Notes: a model not told the origin generated them from the sequence alone. Positions 24,558-33,545 are shown, numbered from the stretch's first letter. The stretch is DNA of 64,000 nucleotides from Pedobacter africanus (GCF_900176535.1 NZ_FWXT01000001.1:2728001-2792000); one strand, 5' to 3'. Program-made: numbers and translations.

Positions 24558-25940
24558 ATGTCAAACATCAAACCCTCTTTAGCAAAAGGAACCCGAGATT
24601 TTTCACCACAGGAAATGGTGAAACGCAATTATATTTTTGATACCATTAAAACGGTATTTAAAAAATATGGTTATGCCGAAATACAGACCCCGGCAATGGA
24701 AAACCTGGCAACACTAACCGGAAAATACGGTGATGAGGGTGATAAACTTATATTTAAAATCCTGAACAGCGGTGATTTCCTTTCCAAGGTGAAACCAGAG
24801 CAGATGGCCCAGGCCAATTCAAATGCCATCACCTCATCCATCAGTGAAAAAGCGTTGCGCTATGACCTCACAGTGCCCTTTGCCCGGTATGTTGTGATGC
24901 ACCAGAACGACATTGCCCTCCCCTTCAAACGTTTCCAGGTGCAGCCTGTATGGCGTGCAGACCGCCCGCAGAAGGGGCGTTACCGCGAGTTTTATCAATG
25001 TGATGTTGATGTGGTGGGCTCAGACAGCCTGTTAAACGAGGCAGAATTTGTATTGATCTACCAGGAAGCATTGAGTAACCTTGGTCTTAAAGACTTTACT
25101 ATAAAAATCAACAACCGCAAGATCCTTTCCGGAATTGCGGAGGTGGTGGGTAAACCCGAACTGATTGTTGATATGACTGTTGCCATTGACAAGCTGGATA
25201 AAATTGGTTTGGAGGGCGTGATCAAAGAACTCCTGGAGCGTGGCTTTACTGAAGCGGATATTGAGCAGTTAAAGCCGGTTATTTTGCTGGAAGGTTCCAA
25301 TACCGAGAAGTTAAACAGCCTCCGGGCGGTGTTGTCCGCATCAGCCACAGGCCTTAAAGGAATAGAAGAGATAGAACAGGTTTTTGAATATTTAGCTGGA
25401 ATGCTTATGCCTGAGGCACCGAAGCCAGACCTGGAACTGGACATCACACTGGCAAGGGGATTGAACTATTATACGGGCTGTATATTTGAGGTGAAAACCA
25501 ATGAGGTAGCAATGGGAAGTATAGGCGGTGGCGGTCGTTATGATGACCTTACTGGAATGTTTGGGCTGAAGGGCTTAACAGGTGCGGGAATTTCTTTCGG
25601 CGCAGACAGGATTTACGATGTTTTGCAGGAACTCAACCTTTTCCCTGAATCTGCAGCAGCAGGAACAAAGGTCCTGATCAGCAACTTCGATCAGGATGCC
25701 GAAAGATATGCATTACCGATACTGCAGCAGCTGCGCAATGCCAGCATTGCCACAGAGTTGTATCCTTCTTCAGCAAAGCTGAAAAAACAAATGAGCTATG
25801 CAGATGACAAGGGTATCCCATTCGTTATCTTAATTGGAAGTGATGAAATGCAGACGGGATTACTTACTTTAAAAGACATGCAGAGCGGCAAACAACAAAA
25901 GCTTACAACGATAGCTATAATAGACCTGTTAAAGCGCTAA
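24558..25940 (+). CDS. hisS: Histidyl-tRNA synthetase
   Basis: 460 residues. Class II synthetase core with PSLAKGTRDFSPQEM, LTVPFARYV, motif 2 WRADRPQKGRYREFYQCD, the histidine-specific ARGLNYYTG, and GGGGRYDDL, then a C-terminal anticodon-binding domain (about 365-460). It charges tRNA-His. Its stop codon overlaps the stop of the convergent response regulator gene by four bases (CTAA). Confidence 0.95.
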   Translation: MSNIKPSLAKGTRDFSPQEMVKRNYIFDTIKTVFKKYGYAEIQTPAMENLATLTGKYGDEGDKLIFKILNSGDFLSKVKPEQMAQANSNAITSSISEKALRYDLTVPFARYVVMHQNDIALPFKRFQVQPVWRADRPQKGRYREFYQCDVDVVGSDSLLNEAEFVLIYQEALSNLGLKDFTIKINNRKILSGIAEVVGKPELIVDMTVAIDKLDKIGLEGVIKELLERGFTEADIEQLKPVILLEGSNTEKLNSLRAVLSASATGLKGIEEIEQVFEYLAGMLMPEAPKPDLELDITLARGLNYYTGCIFEVKTNEVAMGSIGGGGRYDDLTGMFGLKGLTGAGISFGADRIYDVLQELNLFPESAAAGTKVLISNFDQDAERYALPILQQLRNASIATELYPSSAKLKKQMSYADDKGIPFVILIGSDEMQTGLLTLKDMQSGKQQKLTTIAIIDLLKR

Positions 25941-26329
25941 TAGGTTTTGCCGGCCAGTATACCTTCAATCCGGTCCAGTAATTCATCTATATCAAATGGT
26001 TTCGGCAGGAAGCCATTTGGTTTGTATTCTCCATGTTGTATATTTTCTGCTGTATATTTTGCCGATATCAGCAACACGGGGATATGCGCTGTGGATGAAT
26101 TTGTTCTGATCTCCTTTAACAAATCCCTTCCATCACCGTCTGGAAGCATGATGTCCAGGATCACCAGATCAGGTTTCATCTGGTCAATATGGGTCATCAT
26201 ATCTGCACTTTTATTCAGGCCGGTTACTTTATACGATTCGCTTTGCAGGATCAGGGTGATCACATCAAGAATGGCATGATTGTCCTCAATGACAAGTATC
26301 TTTTTGTATGTTGTGGTATTTTTTTTCAA
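25937..26329 (-). CDS. Receiver-only response regulator
   Basis: 130 residues if TTG 26329 is the start. A single CheY-like receiver domain: ILVIEDNH (acidic pocket), phospho-acceptor Asp59 in LVILDIMLPDGDG, LLISAK (Ser/Thr switch) and PKPFD (Lys110). There is no output domain, so it acts in a phosphorelay or by protein contact. There is no ATG; a TTG at 26350 gives seven more residues, but that codon lies inside a -7 promoter box (26348-26355), so an mRNA from that promoter could only use the TTG at 26329. No cognate kinase is adjacent. Confidence 0.8.
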   Translation of the reverse strand: MKKNTTTYKKILVIEDNHAILDVITLILQSESYKVTGLNKSADMMTHIDQMKPDLVILDIMLPDGDGRDLLKEIRTNSSTAHIPVLLISAKYTAENIQHGEYKPNGFLPKPFDIDELLDRIEGILAGKTY

Positions 26330-26347
26330 TTCGACCAGTTTGAGTTG

Positions 26348-26355
26348 CAAATATA
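26348..26355 (-). promoter_or_regulatory. -7 box of the receiver-only regulator
   Basis: Minus strand TATATTTG, an exact TAnnTTTG match, ending 18 bases before the TTG at 26329 and overlapping the more upstream TTG at 26350. It therefore helps choose the start codon. Confidence 0.5.
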
Positions 26356-26467
26356 TTAAGTAGAATGATTTGTTTATCTAATTTTTATTTTTTTTAAACA
26401 ACCTCGCCTGAAGTCATATTAGCGCCATGTTCTCAAGTCCGGATGCCGGAATAATCACAGAATTGAT

Positions 26468-26475
26468 TAATTTTG
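26468..26475 (+). promoter_or_regulatory. -7 box seven bases before a TTG start
   Basis: TAATTTTG matches TAnnTTTG. Seven bases (GCTCCAA-type spacer) separate it from the TTG at 26483, which makes the TTG start of the His-rich protein credible. Confidence 0.5.
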
Positions 26476-26482
26476 GCTCCAA

Positions 26483-26821
26483 TTGAAAAAGAAGCACCAG
26501 CATATTCATCGGCACCTGTCGATTTTGCTGTTATGGGTATTTGCCATAGCACTTACTCCTTTTGGTGCTTTTCATAACCACAAACACGAGGAAACCTCTT
26601 GTACAGGTCATCAGAAAAACTGTAAGCATAAATTGCACGTCAGCAATCACAATGACGATTGTCTGGTATGTAAGGTCCATTTTGAAAAGAATTACCTGAA
26701 AGCACAGCAGTATTTTCCCACCTACACCACTTATACGCATGCCAGGCCGTATTATACCGTACTGAGTGGTACTTATGTTGAACTGATCGGCCTTTCTCTC
26801 AGAGGCCCCCCTGTAGTTTAG
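26483..26821 (+). CDS. Small His/Cys-rich membrane-anchored protein, probable metal binding
   Basis: 112 residues from TTG. The basic, His-rich N-terminus MKKKHQHIHRHLSIL leads into one hydrophobic helix (about 13-30), then a cluster HNHKHEETSCTGHQKNCKHK, HVSNHNDDCLVCKVHFEKN with many His and five Cys including CLVC. The C-terminal part is polar and Tyr-rich. The composition suggests a periplasmic metal chaperone or sensor. It is followed after 101 bases by a TonB receptor whose plug resembles zinc receptors. No named family recognised. Confidence 0.65.
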   Translation: MKKKHQHIHRHLSILLLWVFAIALTPFGAFHNHKHEETSCTGHQKNCKHKLHVSNHNDDCLVCKVHFEKNYLKAQQYFPTYTTYTHARPYYTVLSGTYVELIGLSLRGPPVV

Positions 26822-26833
26822 GTACCTCTTAAC

Positions 26834-26857
26834 AGGCAGTCTGCTGCCTTATTTTTA
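26834..26857 (+). terminator. Weak hairpin between the His-rich gene and the TonB receptor
   Basis: AGGCAG (26834-26839), four-base loop, CTGCCT (26844-26849), then TATTTTT. Six pairs only, so it may attenuate rather than end transcription into the receptor gene. Confidence 0.4.
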
Positions 26858-26922
26858 TCCATACCCTACATTTCATAAACCTGCATCGCTATGCTATGGC
26901 CCTGCAGTAAAATAACAGATAA

Positions 26923-29223
26923 ATGAAAAAGACCTATCTTTTACTATATACATTATTGTGCTCATTTTTTACATTGAGCGGCTTTGCAACCGATATGGCC
27001 CAGTTCAGGGGCAAGGTTGTTGATGCTTCAGACCAGAGCCCGCTGGTGGGGGCAACCATTTACATTACAGATTTAAAGGCCATTACCACAACCAATGCAC
27101 AAGGTGAATTTGTTTTAAAGAATGTGCCTGCAAAAGGAAAATTCCTGCTGGAAGTCCGTTATGTGGGTTACAGAACCTATTCTTCAGTGGTTGACCTCGG
27201 CAGTCAAAATGGCTTGTCCATTTCCCTAACCCCATCAATTATTGAAAGCGCCGAGGTGGTGATTACAGGCTCACCCTTTAGTTCCAGCAACAAGACGAGT
27301 AGTTTATCGGTCGTGACGGTGGGCAAAACGAAACTGGCGCAGGCAGGGAGTACCAACTTAATGGACGCGATTGCCAAAATACCTGGTGTTGCTCAGGTAA
27401 GTACGGGTGGGGCAATCTCCAAGCCTGTTATCCGTGGCTTAGGTTATAACCGGGTCTTGACCATGGTTGACGGCGCCCGTGAAGAAGCCCAGCAATGGGG
27501 GGATGAGCACGGAATAGAGGTTGACCAGTTTTCGGCAGCAAGGATAGAAATTTTAAAGGGACCGGCAAGTTTACTGTACGGTTCGGATGCCTTAGGCGGG
27601 GTGATCAATGTAATTGATGACCTGGTTCCTGCTCCGGGGGTACACAATGGAGAGTTTACCAGTAACTACAGCACCAATAATGGCCTTACCGCTTCTTCCC
27701 TAATGCTGCAGGGGAATGAAAATGGTTTTGTATATCGTGGCCGTGCATCTTACAAAAATGCCTACGGCTTTAGGTATAAGGACACCACAGTGCCCAATTC
27801 TGGTTTCAATGAACTGAATTTTAACGGGATGCTGGGCCTGAACAAGAGCTGGGGCTATTCTCACCTAAGTTTCTCCCGTTTTCATACCAATATCGGTCTG
27901 GTAGAAGACGGGCCTGATGAAAATGGCAACTATTTAAATGAAGATGGGGAGCTTATCTCAAATGCGGCAGCAAAGGAGCGGAGGCTGGGATTGCCTTATC
28001 AGGATATCAATCACTACCGTGCTGCTTTAAACAGCAATTTTATTTTAGGTAAGGGCCAGCTGAAAACCATTTTTGCCTTTCAGAACAACATCAGAAAGGA
28101 ATTTGAAGAAAGTATAAGCGAGCCGGGTTTGAACCTGAACCTCAAATCCTATACTTATGATGTAAAATATTACCTCCCGAATATAGGAAAATGGGAACCT
28201 GCTTTTGGCCTGCAGGGCATGTACCAAGACAATGTGAATAAGGGAGATGAGTTTCTGATCCCCGATTACAGCAGCAATAACATTGGTGCATTTGCTTACT
28301 TGAAGAGAAATTTTGAGCAGGGCGCGATCAATATAGGTGCGCGGTACGATTATAAAAAGGTGAACGGGAAAGACCTGAATTTTGAAGGGGAACAGGTGTT
28401 TTCAGGTTTCAGTAATGAATTTTCCAATGTATCAGGATCAATAGGCCTTGCCTTTGAGATTGCGAAAAACCTGGTGCTTAAAGGGAATGCAGGATCGGGC
28501 TTCAGGGCGCCGAATATTGCCGAGCTCGGGGCAAATGGCCGACATGAAGGAACTTTCAGGTACGAGATCGGTAACAACAAGCTAAAACAGGAAACCAGTC
28601 TGCAGTTTGATCTGGGCCTGGAGTACAATGCAGAAAATGTAAGCTTTGGCTTAAACGCTTATGCAAACCGCATCTTTAATTACATATACCCGGGCAACTT
28701 TAACAACGAAACCATGCCTTTTGAGAACGAGGATGGTAGCATGGGAACACTACCGGTATACCGTTATGTACAAACCAATGCAGATTTAATTGGGGGCGAG
28801 GCCTCGGTAGATTTTCACCTGGTGAAATCATTGCATTTTGAAAACTCTTTTGCCTATACCCGGGGTGTTAACCGCGCCAATGATACGGCGCTGCCTTTTA
28901 TTCCGGCAGCAACCATTAACAATGAGATCAGGTTTGAGCCCAATATTAAAGGGTTTGCAGACAGCTACATTAAGGTTGGGGTAAACAATACCTTTAAACA
29001 AGCCCGCTTTGATAGTTTTGAAACACAGACCGATGGTTATACCTTGCTGGATGCCGGAATCGGGACAAGCATCAATACCAAAAGGGGTAAGCTGAACCTT
29101 TGGATAACGGGGCAAAACCTACTGGATAAGCAGTATTACAATCACCTGAGCAGGTATAAGCCTGTAAATATTTACAATCCGGGCCGGAATATAACCTTTG
29201 GCATCAGTGTACCGTTTTTATAG
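26923..29223 (+). CDS. TonB-dependent receptor, probable metal (zinc-type) uptake
   Basis: 766 residues. Signal peptide (1-22), carboxypeptidase-like regulatory domain (about 26-110), plug domain (about 120-235) with MDAIAKIPGVAQ, VIRGLGYNRVLTMVDG and ARIEILKGPASLLYGSDALG, then a 22-strand barrel ending in the usual aromatic residue (FGISVPFL). The plug contains QQWGDEHGIEVD, which I associate with ZnuD-like zinc receptors. With the His-rich protein upstream this points to zinc or copper rather than siderophores, though ligand assignment is inference. Confidence 0.88.
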   Translation: MKKTYLLLYTLLCSFFTLSGFATDMAQFRGKVVDASDQSPLVGATIYITDLKAITTTNAQGEFVLKNVPAKGKFLLEVRYVGYRTYSSVVDLGSQNGLSISLTPSIIESAEVVITGSPFSSSNKTSSLSVVTVGKTKLAQAGSTNLMDAIAKIPGVAQVSTGGAISKPVIRGLGYNRVLTMVDGAREEAQQWGDEHGIEVDQFSAARIEILKGPASLLYGSDALGGVINVIDDLVPAPGVHNGEFTSNYSTNNGLTASSLMLQGNENGFVYRGRASYKNAYGFRYKDTTVPNSGFNELNFNGMLGLNKSWGYSHLSFSRFHTNIGLVEDGPDENGNYLNEDGELISNAAAKERRLGLPYQDINHYRAALNSNFILGKGQLKTIFAFQNNIRKEFEESISEPGLNLNLKSYTYDVKYYLPNIGKWEPAFGLQGMYQDNVNKGDEFLIPDYSSNNIGAFAYLKRNFEQGAINIGARYDYKKVNGKDLNFEGEQVFSGFSNEFSNVSGSIGLAFEIAKNLVLKGNAGSGFRAPNIAELGANGRHEGTFRYEIGNNKLKQETSLQFDLGLEYNAENVSFGLNAYANRIFNYIYPGNFNNETMPFENEDGSMGTLPVYRYVQTNADLIGGEASVDFHLVKSLHFENSFAYTRGVNRANDTALPFIPAATINNEIRFEPNIKGFADSYIKVGVNNTFKQARFDSFETQTDGYTLLDAGIGTSINTKRGKLNLWITGQNLLDKQYYNHLSRYKPVNIYNPGRNITFGISVPFL

Positions 29224-29242
29224 TCAGTAAAACCCTTAATAA

Positions 29243-29277
29243 AATAGCCTGGGCATATTGTTCAGGCTATTCTTTTT
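29243..29277 (+). terminator. Terminator after the TonB receptor
   Basis: AATAGCCTG (29243-29251) pairs with CAGGCTATT (29263-29271), 11-base loop, then CTTTTT. Confidence 0.8.
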
Positions 29278-29357
29278 CCTTTAAATTTCCGGGGAGTTAT
29301 AATAATGCTTATGTTTAGAACTTTCGCTAACACTTATTGTTCTTTCAGAAAAAACCT

Positions 29358-30347
29358 ATGTTAAAAAAAATATCATTCTCCATTTTAATGCTTTGCGGGC
29401 TTGCTTTTACGGCAAGTGCACAACAGGTAGATACCCTGTCCATTACATTAGAAAACGTTAAATACGCATACCCTGTAAAATATTTCCCTATAGTTGCAGA
29501 AGGCCAGGATTTACGCATGGCGTATATGGATATTGCGCCTACACAACTGGCTAATGGACGTACTGTAGTTCTTTTTCATGGGAAGAACTTTGGGGGCTAT
29601 TACTGGACAGGGGTAATCAGGTCTTTAACCAGCAGAGGGTTCAGGGTAATTGTGCCTGACCAGATCGGCTTTGGTAAATCGTCTAAGCCATTTATACATT
29701 ACAGTTTTCACCAGATGGCTGCCTGGAACAAAGCTTTGCTGGACGCTCTGAGCATCCAAAGGGCCAGTATTTTAGGTCACTCTATGGGCGGAATGCTGGC
29801 TACGCGTTTTGCGCTGATGTATCCCGATCAAACCGAAAAACTGCTGCTTGAAAATCCGATCGGCCTGGAAGATTACCGTCGCTTTGTTCCTTATGTGAGT
29901 ACTGATGAGCAATATAAAACCGAATTGAAGTCGACAGCAGAGAGCATACGTAAGTATTATCAAACTTCTTATTTCACCTTGTGGAAACCAGAGTACGAGG
30001 AACTGGTGCGCATAGCAGGAGGTGTAACCAATAGTGCCGATTTCCCGCGCTGGGCAAAGGTTGCGGCCATGACTTATACCATGATTTACGAGCAGCCTGT
30101 AGTGTACGAGTTCATTAACATTAAGGTGCCTGCCGTTTTGTTTATAGGTAAAGAAGATAAAACGATAGTAGGAAAAGGCTTGCTGAGTCCCGATCAGCAA
30201 GCACTGTATGGGCAGTACCGGTTTTTAGGGAAACAAACTGCCGCGAAAATTCCGGGAGCCAAGATCATCGAATTTGACGGATGCGGTCATATTCCACATA
30301 TCGAAATACCAACAGAGTTTAATGTGGCTTTGCTAGGCAGCCTGTAA
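29358..30347 (+). CDS. Secreted alpha/beta hydrolase
   Basis: 329 residues from ATG 29358. Signal peptide MLKKISFSILMLCGLAFTASA. Alpha/beta fold with the oxyanion HGKNFGG, nucleophile elbow GHSMGG (Ser), acid region FIGKEDKTI and catalytic His in GCGHIPHIE. Likely a periplasmic esterase or lipase-like enzyme; the substrate cannot be read from the sequence. A TTG at 29337 is in frame but would put seven extra residues before the signal peptide. Confidence 0.85.
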   Translation: MLKKISFSILMLCGLAFTASAQQVDTLSITLENVKYAYPVKYFPIVAEGQDLRMAYMDIAPTQLANGRTVVLFHGKNFGGYYWTGVIRSLTSRGFRVIVPDQIGFGKSSKPFIHYSFHQMAAWNKALLDALSIQRASILGHSMGGMLATRFALMYPDQTEKLLLENPIGLEDYRRFVPYVSTDEQYKTELKSTAESIRKYYQTSYFTLWKPEYEELVRIAGGVTNSADFPRWAKVAAMTYTMIYEQPVVYEFINIKVPAVLFIGKEDKTIVGKGLLSPDQQALYGQYRFLGKQTAAKIPGAKIIEFDGCGHIPHIEIPTEFNVALLGSL

Positions 30348-30348
30348 T

Positions 30349-31134
30349 TTACTGCTTTGCCGGATCCTGTAAAAAGGTTTCTGATAGGATATGATAAAGC
30401 TCGGGGTGTTTTTCTTTTAACTGTCCGGGCTTTTCAAAAAAGTATTCAGACACTACGGCAAAGAATTCTGCTTCGTTGGTAATGGCGTAGGGGTTAATGT
30501 CCGACTTTCCCTTTTCAATACGCTGCATTTCCTTGTGGATCATTTTTACCCAGGGAAGGGTATACTCATGCTTCATTAAATTGTCGGGTACACCATCTGT
30601 TGCACCGTCAGACTTGTCCAGTAAGTGAACGAACTCATGGATGGCGGTATTCTCCTTATCGGCCATATTGGAAAAACCCAGGTGTAATGCCGATTTGGAG
30701 AGGATCATTTGTCCGTTCATATATCCATCGCCTACCATCCCTAAAATACTCCGCTCCTTGCCTTCAAACTGAAAATCGCTATTAAATGTATCGGGATACA
30801 ACAGCACGCTCGACAGGTTTTTATATTGCCAGTCTTCTTCGAAGCCAAATACAGGAATAATGGCGCTGGAGGCAACGAGTAGCCTGTCGAGGGCTTCAAT
30901 GGGGATGCCCACACCTTCAATGCGTACATAGGCTAAAAATGCCGCTATCTTATGCTCAAAGCGTTGCTGGGCTGTTGTGTTGAGTTGCTGGTAATAGTGA
31001 ACATGGTGTGCCAAAAGGTTCCGTTCCTCTTCAGTAAGGTTGTTTATGGGCCCCTGTCCTGACTTATTGCCCCTTAGTATAAAATAGACAACAATTATAA
31101 ATACCGGAATAAGTACAAACAGAATGGAATTCAT
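30349..31134 (-). CDS. Zinc-dependent peptidase, M90 (MtfA-like)
   Basis: 261 residues. One N-terminal membrane helix (about 3-20) then an M90 domain with H166EFVH170 and the downstream glutamate of NEAEFFAVVSEYFFE, plus LLDKSDGATDGVP. MtfA of E. coli is a peptidase that binds the Mlc repressor and affects glucose uptake; whether that holds here is unknown, as no PTS genes are around. It starts three bases after the oxidoreductase stop, so they form an operon. Confidence 0.88.
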   Translation of the reverse strand: MNSILFVLIPVFIIVVYFILRGNKSGQGPINNLTEEERNLLAHHVHYYQQLNTTAQQRFEHKIAAFLAYVRIEGVGIPIEALDRLLVASSAIIPVFGFEEDWQYKNLSSVLLYPDTFNSDFQFEGKERSILGMVGDGYMNGQMILSKSALHLGFSNMADKENTAIHEFVHLLDKSDGATDGVPDNLMKHEYTLPWVKMIHKEMQRIEKGKSDINPYAITNEAEFFAVVSEYFFEKPGQLKEKHPELYHILSETFLQDPAKQ

Positions 31135-31137
31135 GCG

Positions 31138-32151
31138 TTATGCTTCCAGGATTTCCAATTGGGCAATGATTTGCTCTTCTGTAACCGGATAAGCCACGTC
31201 ATTCACGATTGATTGGTAAACTGCTTCAAACAAGCCGATATAGTTTCCTTTTTCAGAATCAATATAGGTTGAGGAGGGCTTTCCCTCTTCATCCATAATG
31301 GTCAAACGACCTTTGCTATCAGCCGGTTCAATGCCATAGGCAGGATTATCTAATTTCATCCCTTTTAACAATTGTTCTTCCTGTACATCGGAGCGGCCTT
31401 TGACGAATGAGCCTGCGGAACCGTTCAGTACAAATGCTTTTTGCGGATCTGCAACCAGCAGGCTAGAGGTAAGGAATATATTGAGGTCGTCGGGGTAGGC
31501 CAAATGGATCATAAAGTAGTCGTCCACTTTAGTACCCGGCCGGTGTTTTCCCAATACTTTATAAAAGGACTTGGGTTTCCCGAACAGGCTGATGGCCTGA
31601 TCCAGGAGGTGAGGCCCCAGATCATAGAGCAGTCCGCTGGCAGGGTGGGGCTCTTCTTTGAATGTTTTAGGCCCGATCGCCTTCCTGTAACGGTCAAATC
31701 TGTAGTGGACCTCATTGATCTGGCCCAATTGCCCGCTTTCAACTACTTTTTGAATGGAGGTACAATCGCTGTCCCACCGCCTGTTGTGGTAGACAAAGAT
31801 CTTTTTACCTAAACTTTCCGCAAGCATAAACAGTTCTCTGGCCTCAGCAGAAGTCGCAGTAAAAGGTTTTTCGACGAGGATATGCTTGCCTGCCTTTAAC
31901 GATTTTTGTGCGTAATCGTAATGGGTGTAATTGGGTGTATTGATAATGATCAGTTCGATCTGCTCATCTGCAATTAAGTCGTCTATAGTATCATAGCTTA
32001 TAATTCCGGGGTAATCTGCGCTTGCTTTCTTCTGCGTCCGCTCGGTTACCGCATGCAATTTAAACCCCGGGTGTTTATCTATAAAAGGGGCATGAAAAAC
32101 TTTTCCTGACATCCCATATGCCATTATACCTGTTACAATTTCCGTCTTCAT
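31138..32151 (-). CDS. Gfo/Idh/MocA family NAD(P)-dependent oxidoreductase
   Basis: 337 residues. N-terminal Rossmann domain (VTGIMAYGMSGKVFHAPFI), the family motif HILVEKPFT with its catalytic Lys near residue 94-96, and a C-terminal alpha/beta domain with LYDLGPHLLDQAI. Members oxidise sugars or inositols. The best-known lookalike is YdgJ/YvaA-type scyllo-inositol dehydrogenase; the substrate here is uncertain. Confidence 0.88.
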   Translation of the reverse strand: MKTEIVTGIMAYGMSGKVFHAPFIDKHPGFKLHAVTERTQKKASADYPGIISYDTIDDLIADEQIELIIINTPNYTHYDYAQKSLKAGKHILVEKPFTATSAEARELFMLAESLGKKIFVYHNRRWDSDCTSIQKVVESGQLGQINEVHYRFDRYRKAIGPKTFKEEPHPASGLLYDLGPHLLDQAISLFGKPKSFYKVLGKHRPGTKVDDYFMIHLAYPDDLNIFLTSSLLVADPQKAFVLNGSAGSFVKGRSDVQEEQLLKGMKLDNPAYGIEPADSKGRLTIMDEEGKPSSTYIDSEKGNYIGLFEAVYQSIVNDVAYPVTEEQIIAQLEILEA

Positions 32152-32203
32152 TGTTTAAAATTCTGTGTTAAGCGCCGTTCGGATCAGTTAAAATCCCTGG
32201 CTG

Positions 32204-32215
32204 GCTAAATTTAGC
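32204..32215. repeat. 12-bp perfect palindrome in a divergent promoter region
   Basis: GCTAAATTTAGC reads the same on both strands. It lies between the oxidoreductase (minus, starts 32151) and the small protein (plus, starts 32282), about 55-65 bases from each, where an operator would fit. Confidence 0.4.
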
Positions 32216-32243
32216 TAAATCAGTTTGGTATTCGGACAATATA

Positions 32244-32277
32244 TTGCAATAAACCTACATTGCTAATTGTATCTTTG
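32244..32277 (+). promoter_or_regulatory. Promoter four bases before a start codon
   Basis: TATCTTTG at 32270-32277 matches TAnnTTTG; TTG at 32244-32246 is 23 bases upstream. CCGT separates the box from the ATG at 32282, predicting a leaderless mRNA. Confidence 0.55.
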
Positions 32278-32281
32278 CCGT

Positions 32282-32629
32282 ATGAAACCTGCAGAAACAC
32301 ATGCGAAATGGAAAATTTTGCAACAGAAGATAGCGGATGAGTTCGATGCGGAAGCACCTGATTTAAAAGTAATATTGTTTTTGATTGGGGTGCAGGAACT
32401 GGGTAAGGGGCCACGTAAGTACAGCAAGCGTCAGAAAGAAGAGCTGATGCACATTGCTACCTGCCGTTTGTTAAGTGAAATGGGCTTTTATGAACTTGAA
32501 GGCCTTGATCAGGACGGCTGGCCACACTGGAAACTGGTTAAACCCGTCCCTTCCTTTGCGATGATGGAGCAGGAACTGCTGCTCAAATCGCTGGCCATAC
32601 ATTACTTTGAAGATATCTACGAATTTTAG
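32282..32629 (+). CDS. Conserved-looking small cytoplasmic protein, unknown
   Basis: 115 residues starting MKPAETHAKWKILQQKIADE. No signal peptide or membrane helix. Mostly helical, with a LKVILFLIGVQELGKGPRKY segment and a KEELMHIATCRLLSEMGFYE segment, and a closing aromatic stretch HYFEDIYEF. The even composition, its own promoter and terminator support a real gene. I do not recognise a family. Confidence 0.7.
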   Translation: MKPAETHAKWKILQQKIADEFDAEAPDLKVILFLIGVQELGKGPRKYSKRQKEELMHIATCRLLSEMGFYELEGLDQDGWPHWKLVKPVPSFAMMEQELLLKSLAIHYFEDIYEF

Positions 32630-32640
32630 CTTTAAATTGA

Positions 32641-32677
32641 AAAACCCGAAGTACATGGTACAACGGGTTTTCTTTTT
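32641..32677 (+). terminator. Terminator after the small protein
   Basis: AAAACCCG (32641-32648) pairs with CGGGTTTT (32664-32671); an inner GTAC-ATG-GTAC extends the hairpin; CTTTTT follows. A-rich on the left arm, so it may also serve the convergent OmpA lipoprotein gene. Confidence 0.8.
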
Positions 32678-32701
32678 ATAGGTAGATGTAAATGTGCTGA
32701 A

Positions 32702-33382
32702 TTATTTTCCTTGCTGCTGTGCTTCTTTTTTCAATTGATCGTTGGCAACAATAACCACCTCAACCCTACGGTTGGCAGCTCTTCCTGCTTCAGTTGCATT
32801 GTCTTCAATTGGCTCAGAAAATCCTTTACCGATCGTGATCAGACGCGAAGAAGGTACACCTTGTGACACGGCATAAGCTTTAACGGCTGCAGCTCTTCTT
32901 TCAGATAAGCTCATGTTGTAAGACTCTGTACCTTTATTATCGGTATGACCAATTACTTTAATATCTGTTCCCGGATACTGGTTTATCGATCCTGCCAATG
33001 ACTTGATGTTTGTTTTTGCCTGGGCTGTCAAATCAGATTTGTCAAAGCCAAAAAGGATACCGCTATCAAATTTAACGATGATACCTTCACCCTCACGGAT
33101 AACTTCGGCATTTGGGATGGCATTTTGTATCTCTGCAGCTTGTTTATCCATTCTTTTGCCGATAAAACCACCTGCTGTACCACCCACGGCTGCACCTATA
33201 ATAGCACCAACTGCTGTGTTACCAGCTTTTTTACCGATGATTGCGCCAATAACACCACCCGCTGCCGCACCAATACCCGCTCCTTTTTGAGTTTTTGTTA
33301 AACTATCACAACCTTGAAATGCCATGGCACCAAGGGCTAATGCTATACTAAATGTTGCTATTTTAAATTTTGAAGTCATCAT
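32702..33382 (-). CDS. OmpA-family lipoprotein with glycine zipper (YiaD-like)
   Basis: 226 residues. Lipobox FQGC (Cys25), then a glycine-zipper segment (GAGIGAAAGGVIGAIIGKKA, about 34-80) that may insert into membrane, and an OmpA peptidoglycan-binding domain (about 100-215) with IKVIGHTDNKGTESYNMSLS and NRRVE. Likely tethers the outer membrane to peptidoglycan. The start could be either of two adjacent ATGs. Confidence 0.9.
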   Translation of the reverse strand: MMTSKFKIATFSIALALGAMAFQGCDSLTKTQKGAGIGAAAGGVIGAIIGKKAGNTAVGAIIGAAVGGTAGGFIGKRMDKQAAEIQNAIPNAEVIREGEGIIVKFDSGILFGFDKSDLTAQAKTNIKSLAGSINQYPGTDIKVIGHTDNKGTESYNMSLSERRAAAVKAYAVSQGVPSSRLITIGKGFSEPIEDNATEAGRAANRRVEVVIVANDQLKKEAQQQGK

Positions 33383-33545
33383 AATGTTATCATTTGTTTA
33401 TAGGATCAACAAATCAAACCTGATGCCAATCTTTTTTGTTTCCTGATTTTAGCGTTGTGCATCCTCAAATTAAGACAATCTACGAGTTAGTCCCGGAGAA
33501 ACAGTTAGGGCAGAAGCGGTGGGTGACCACAATACTATACAATCC

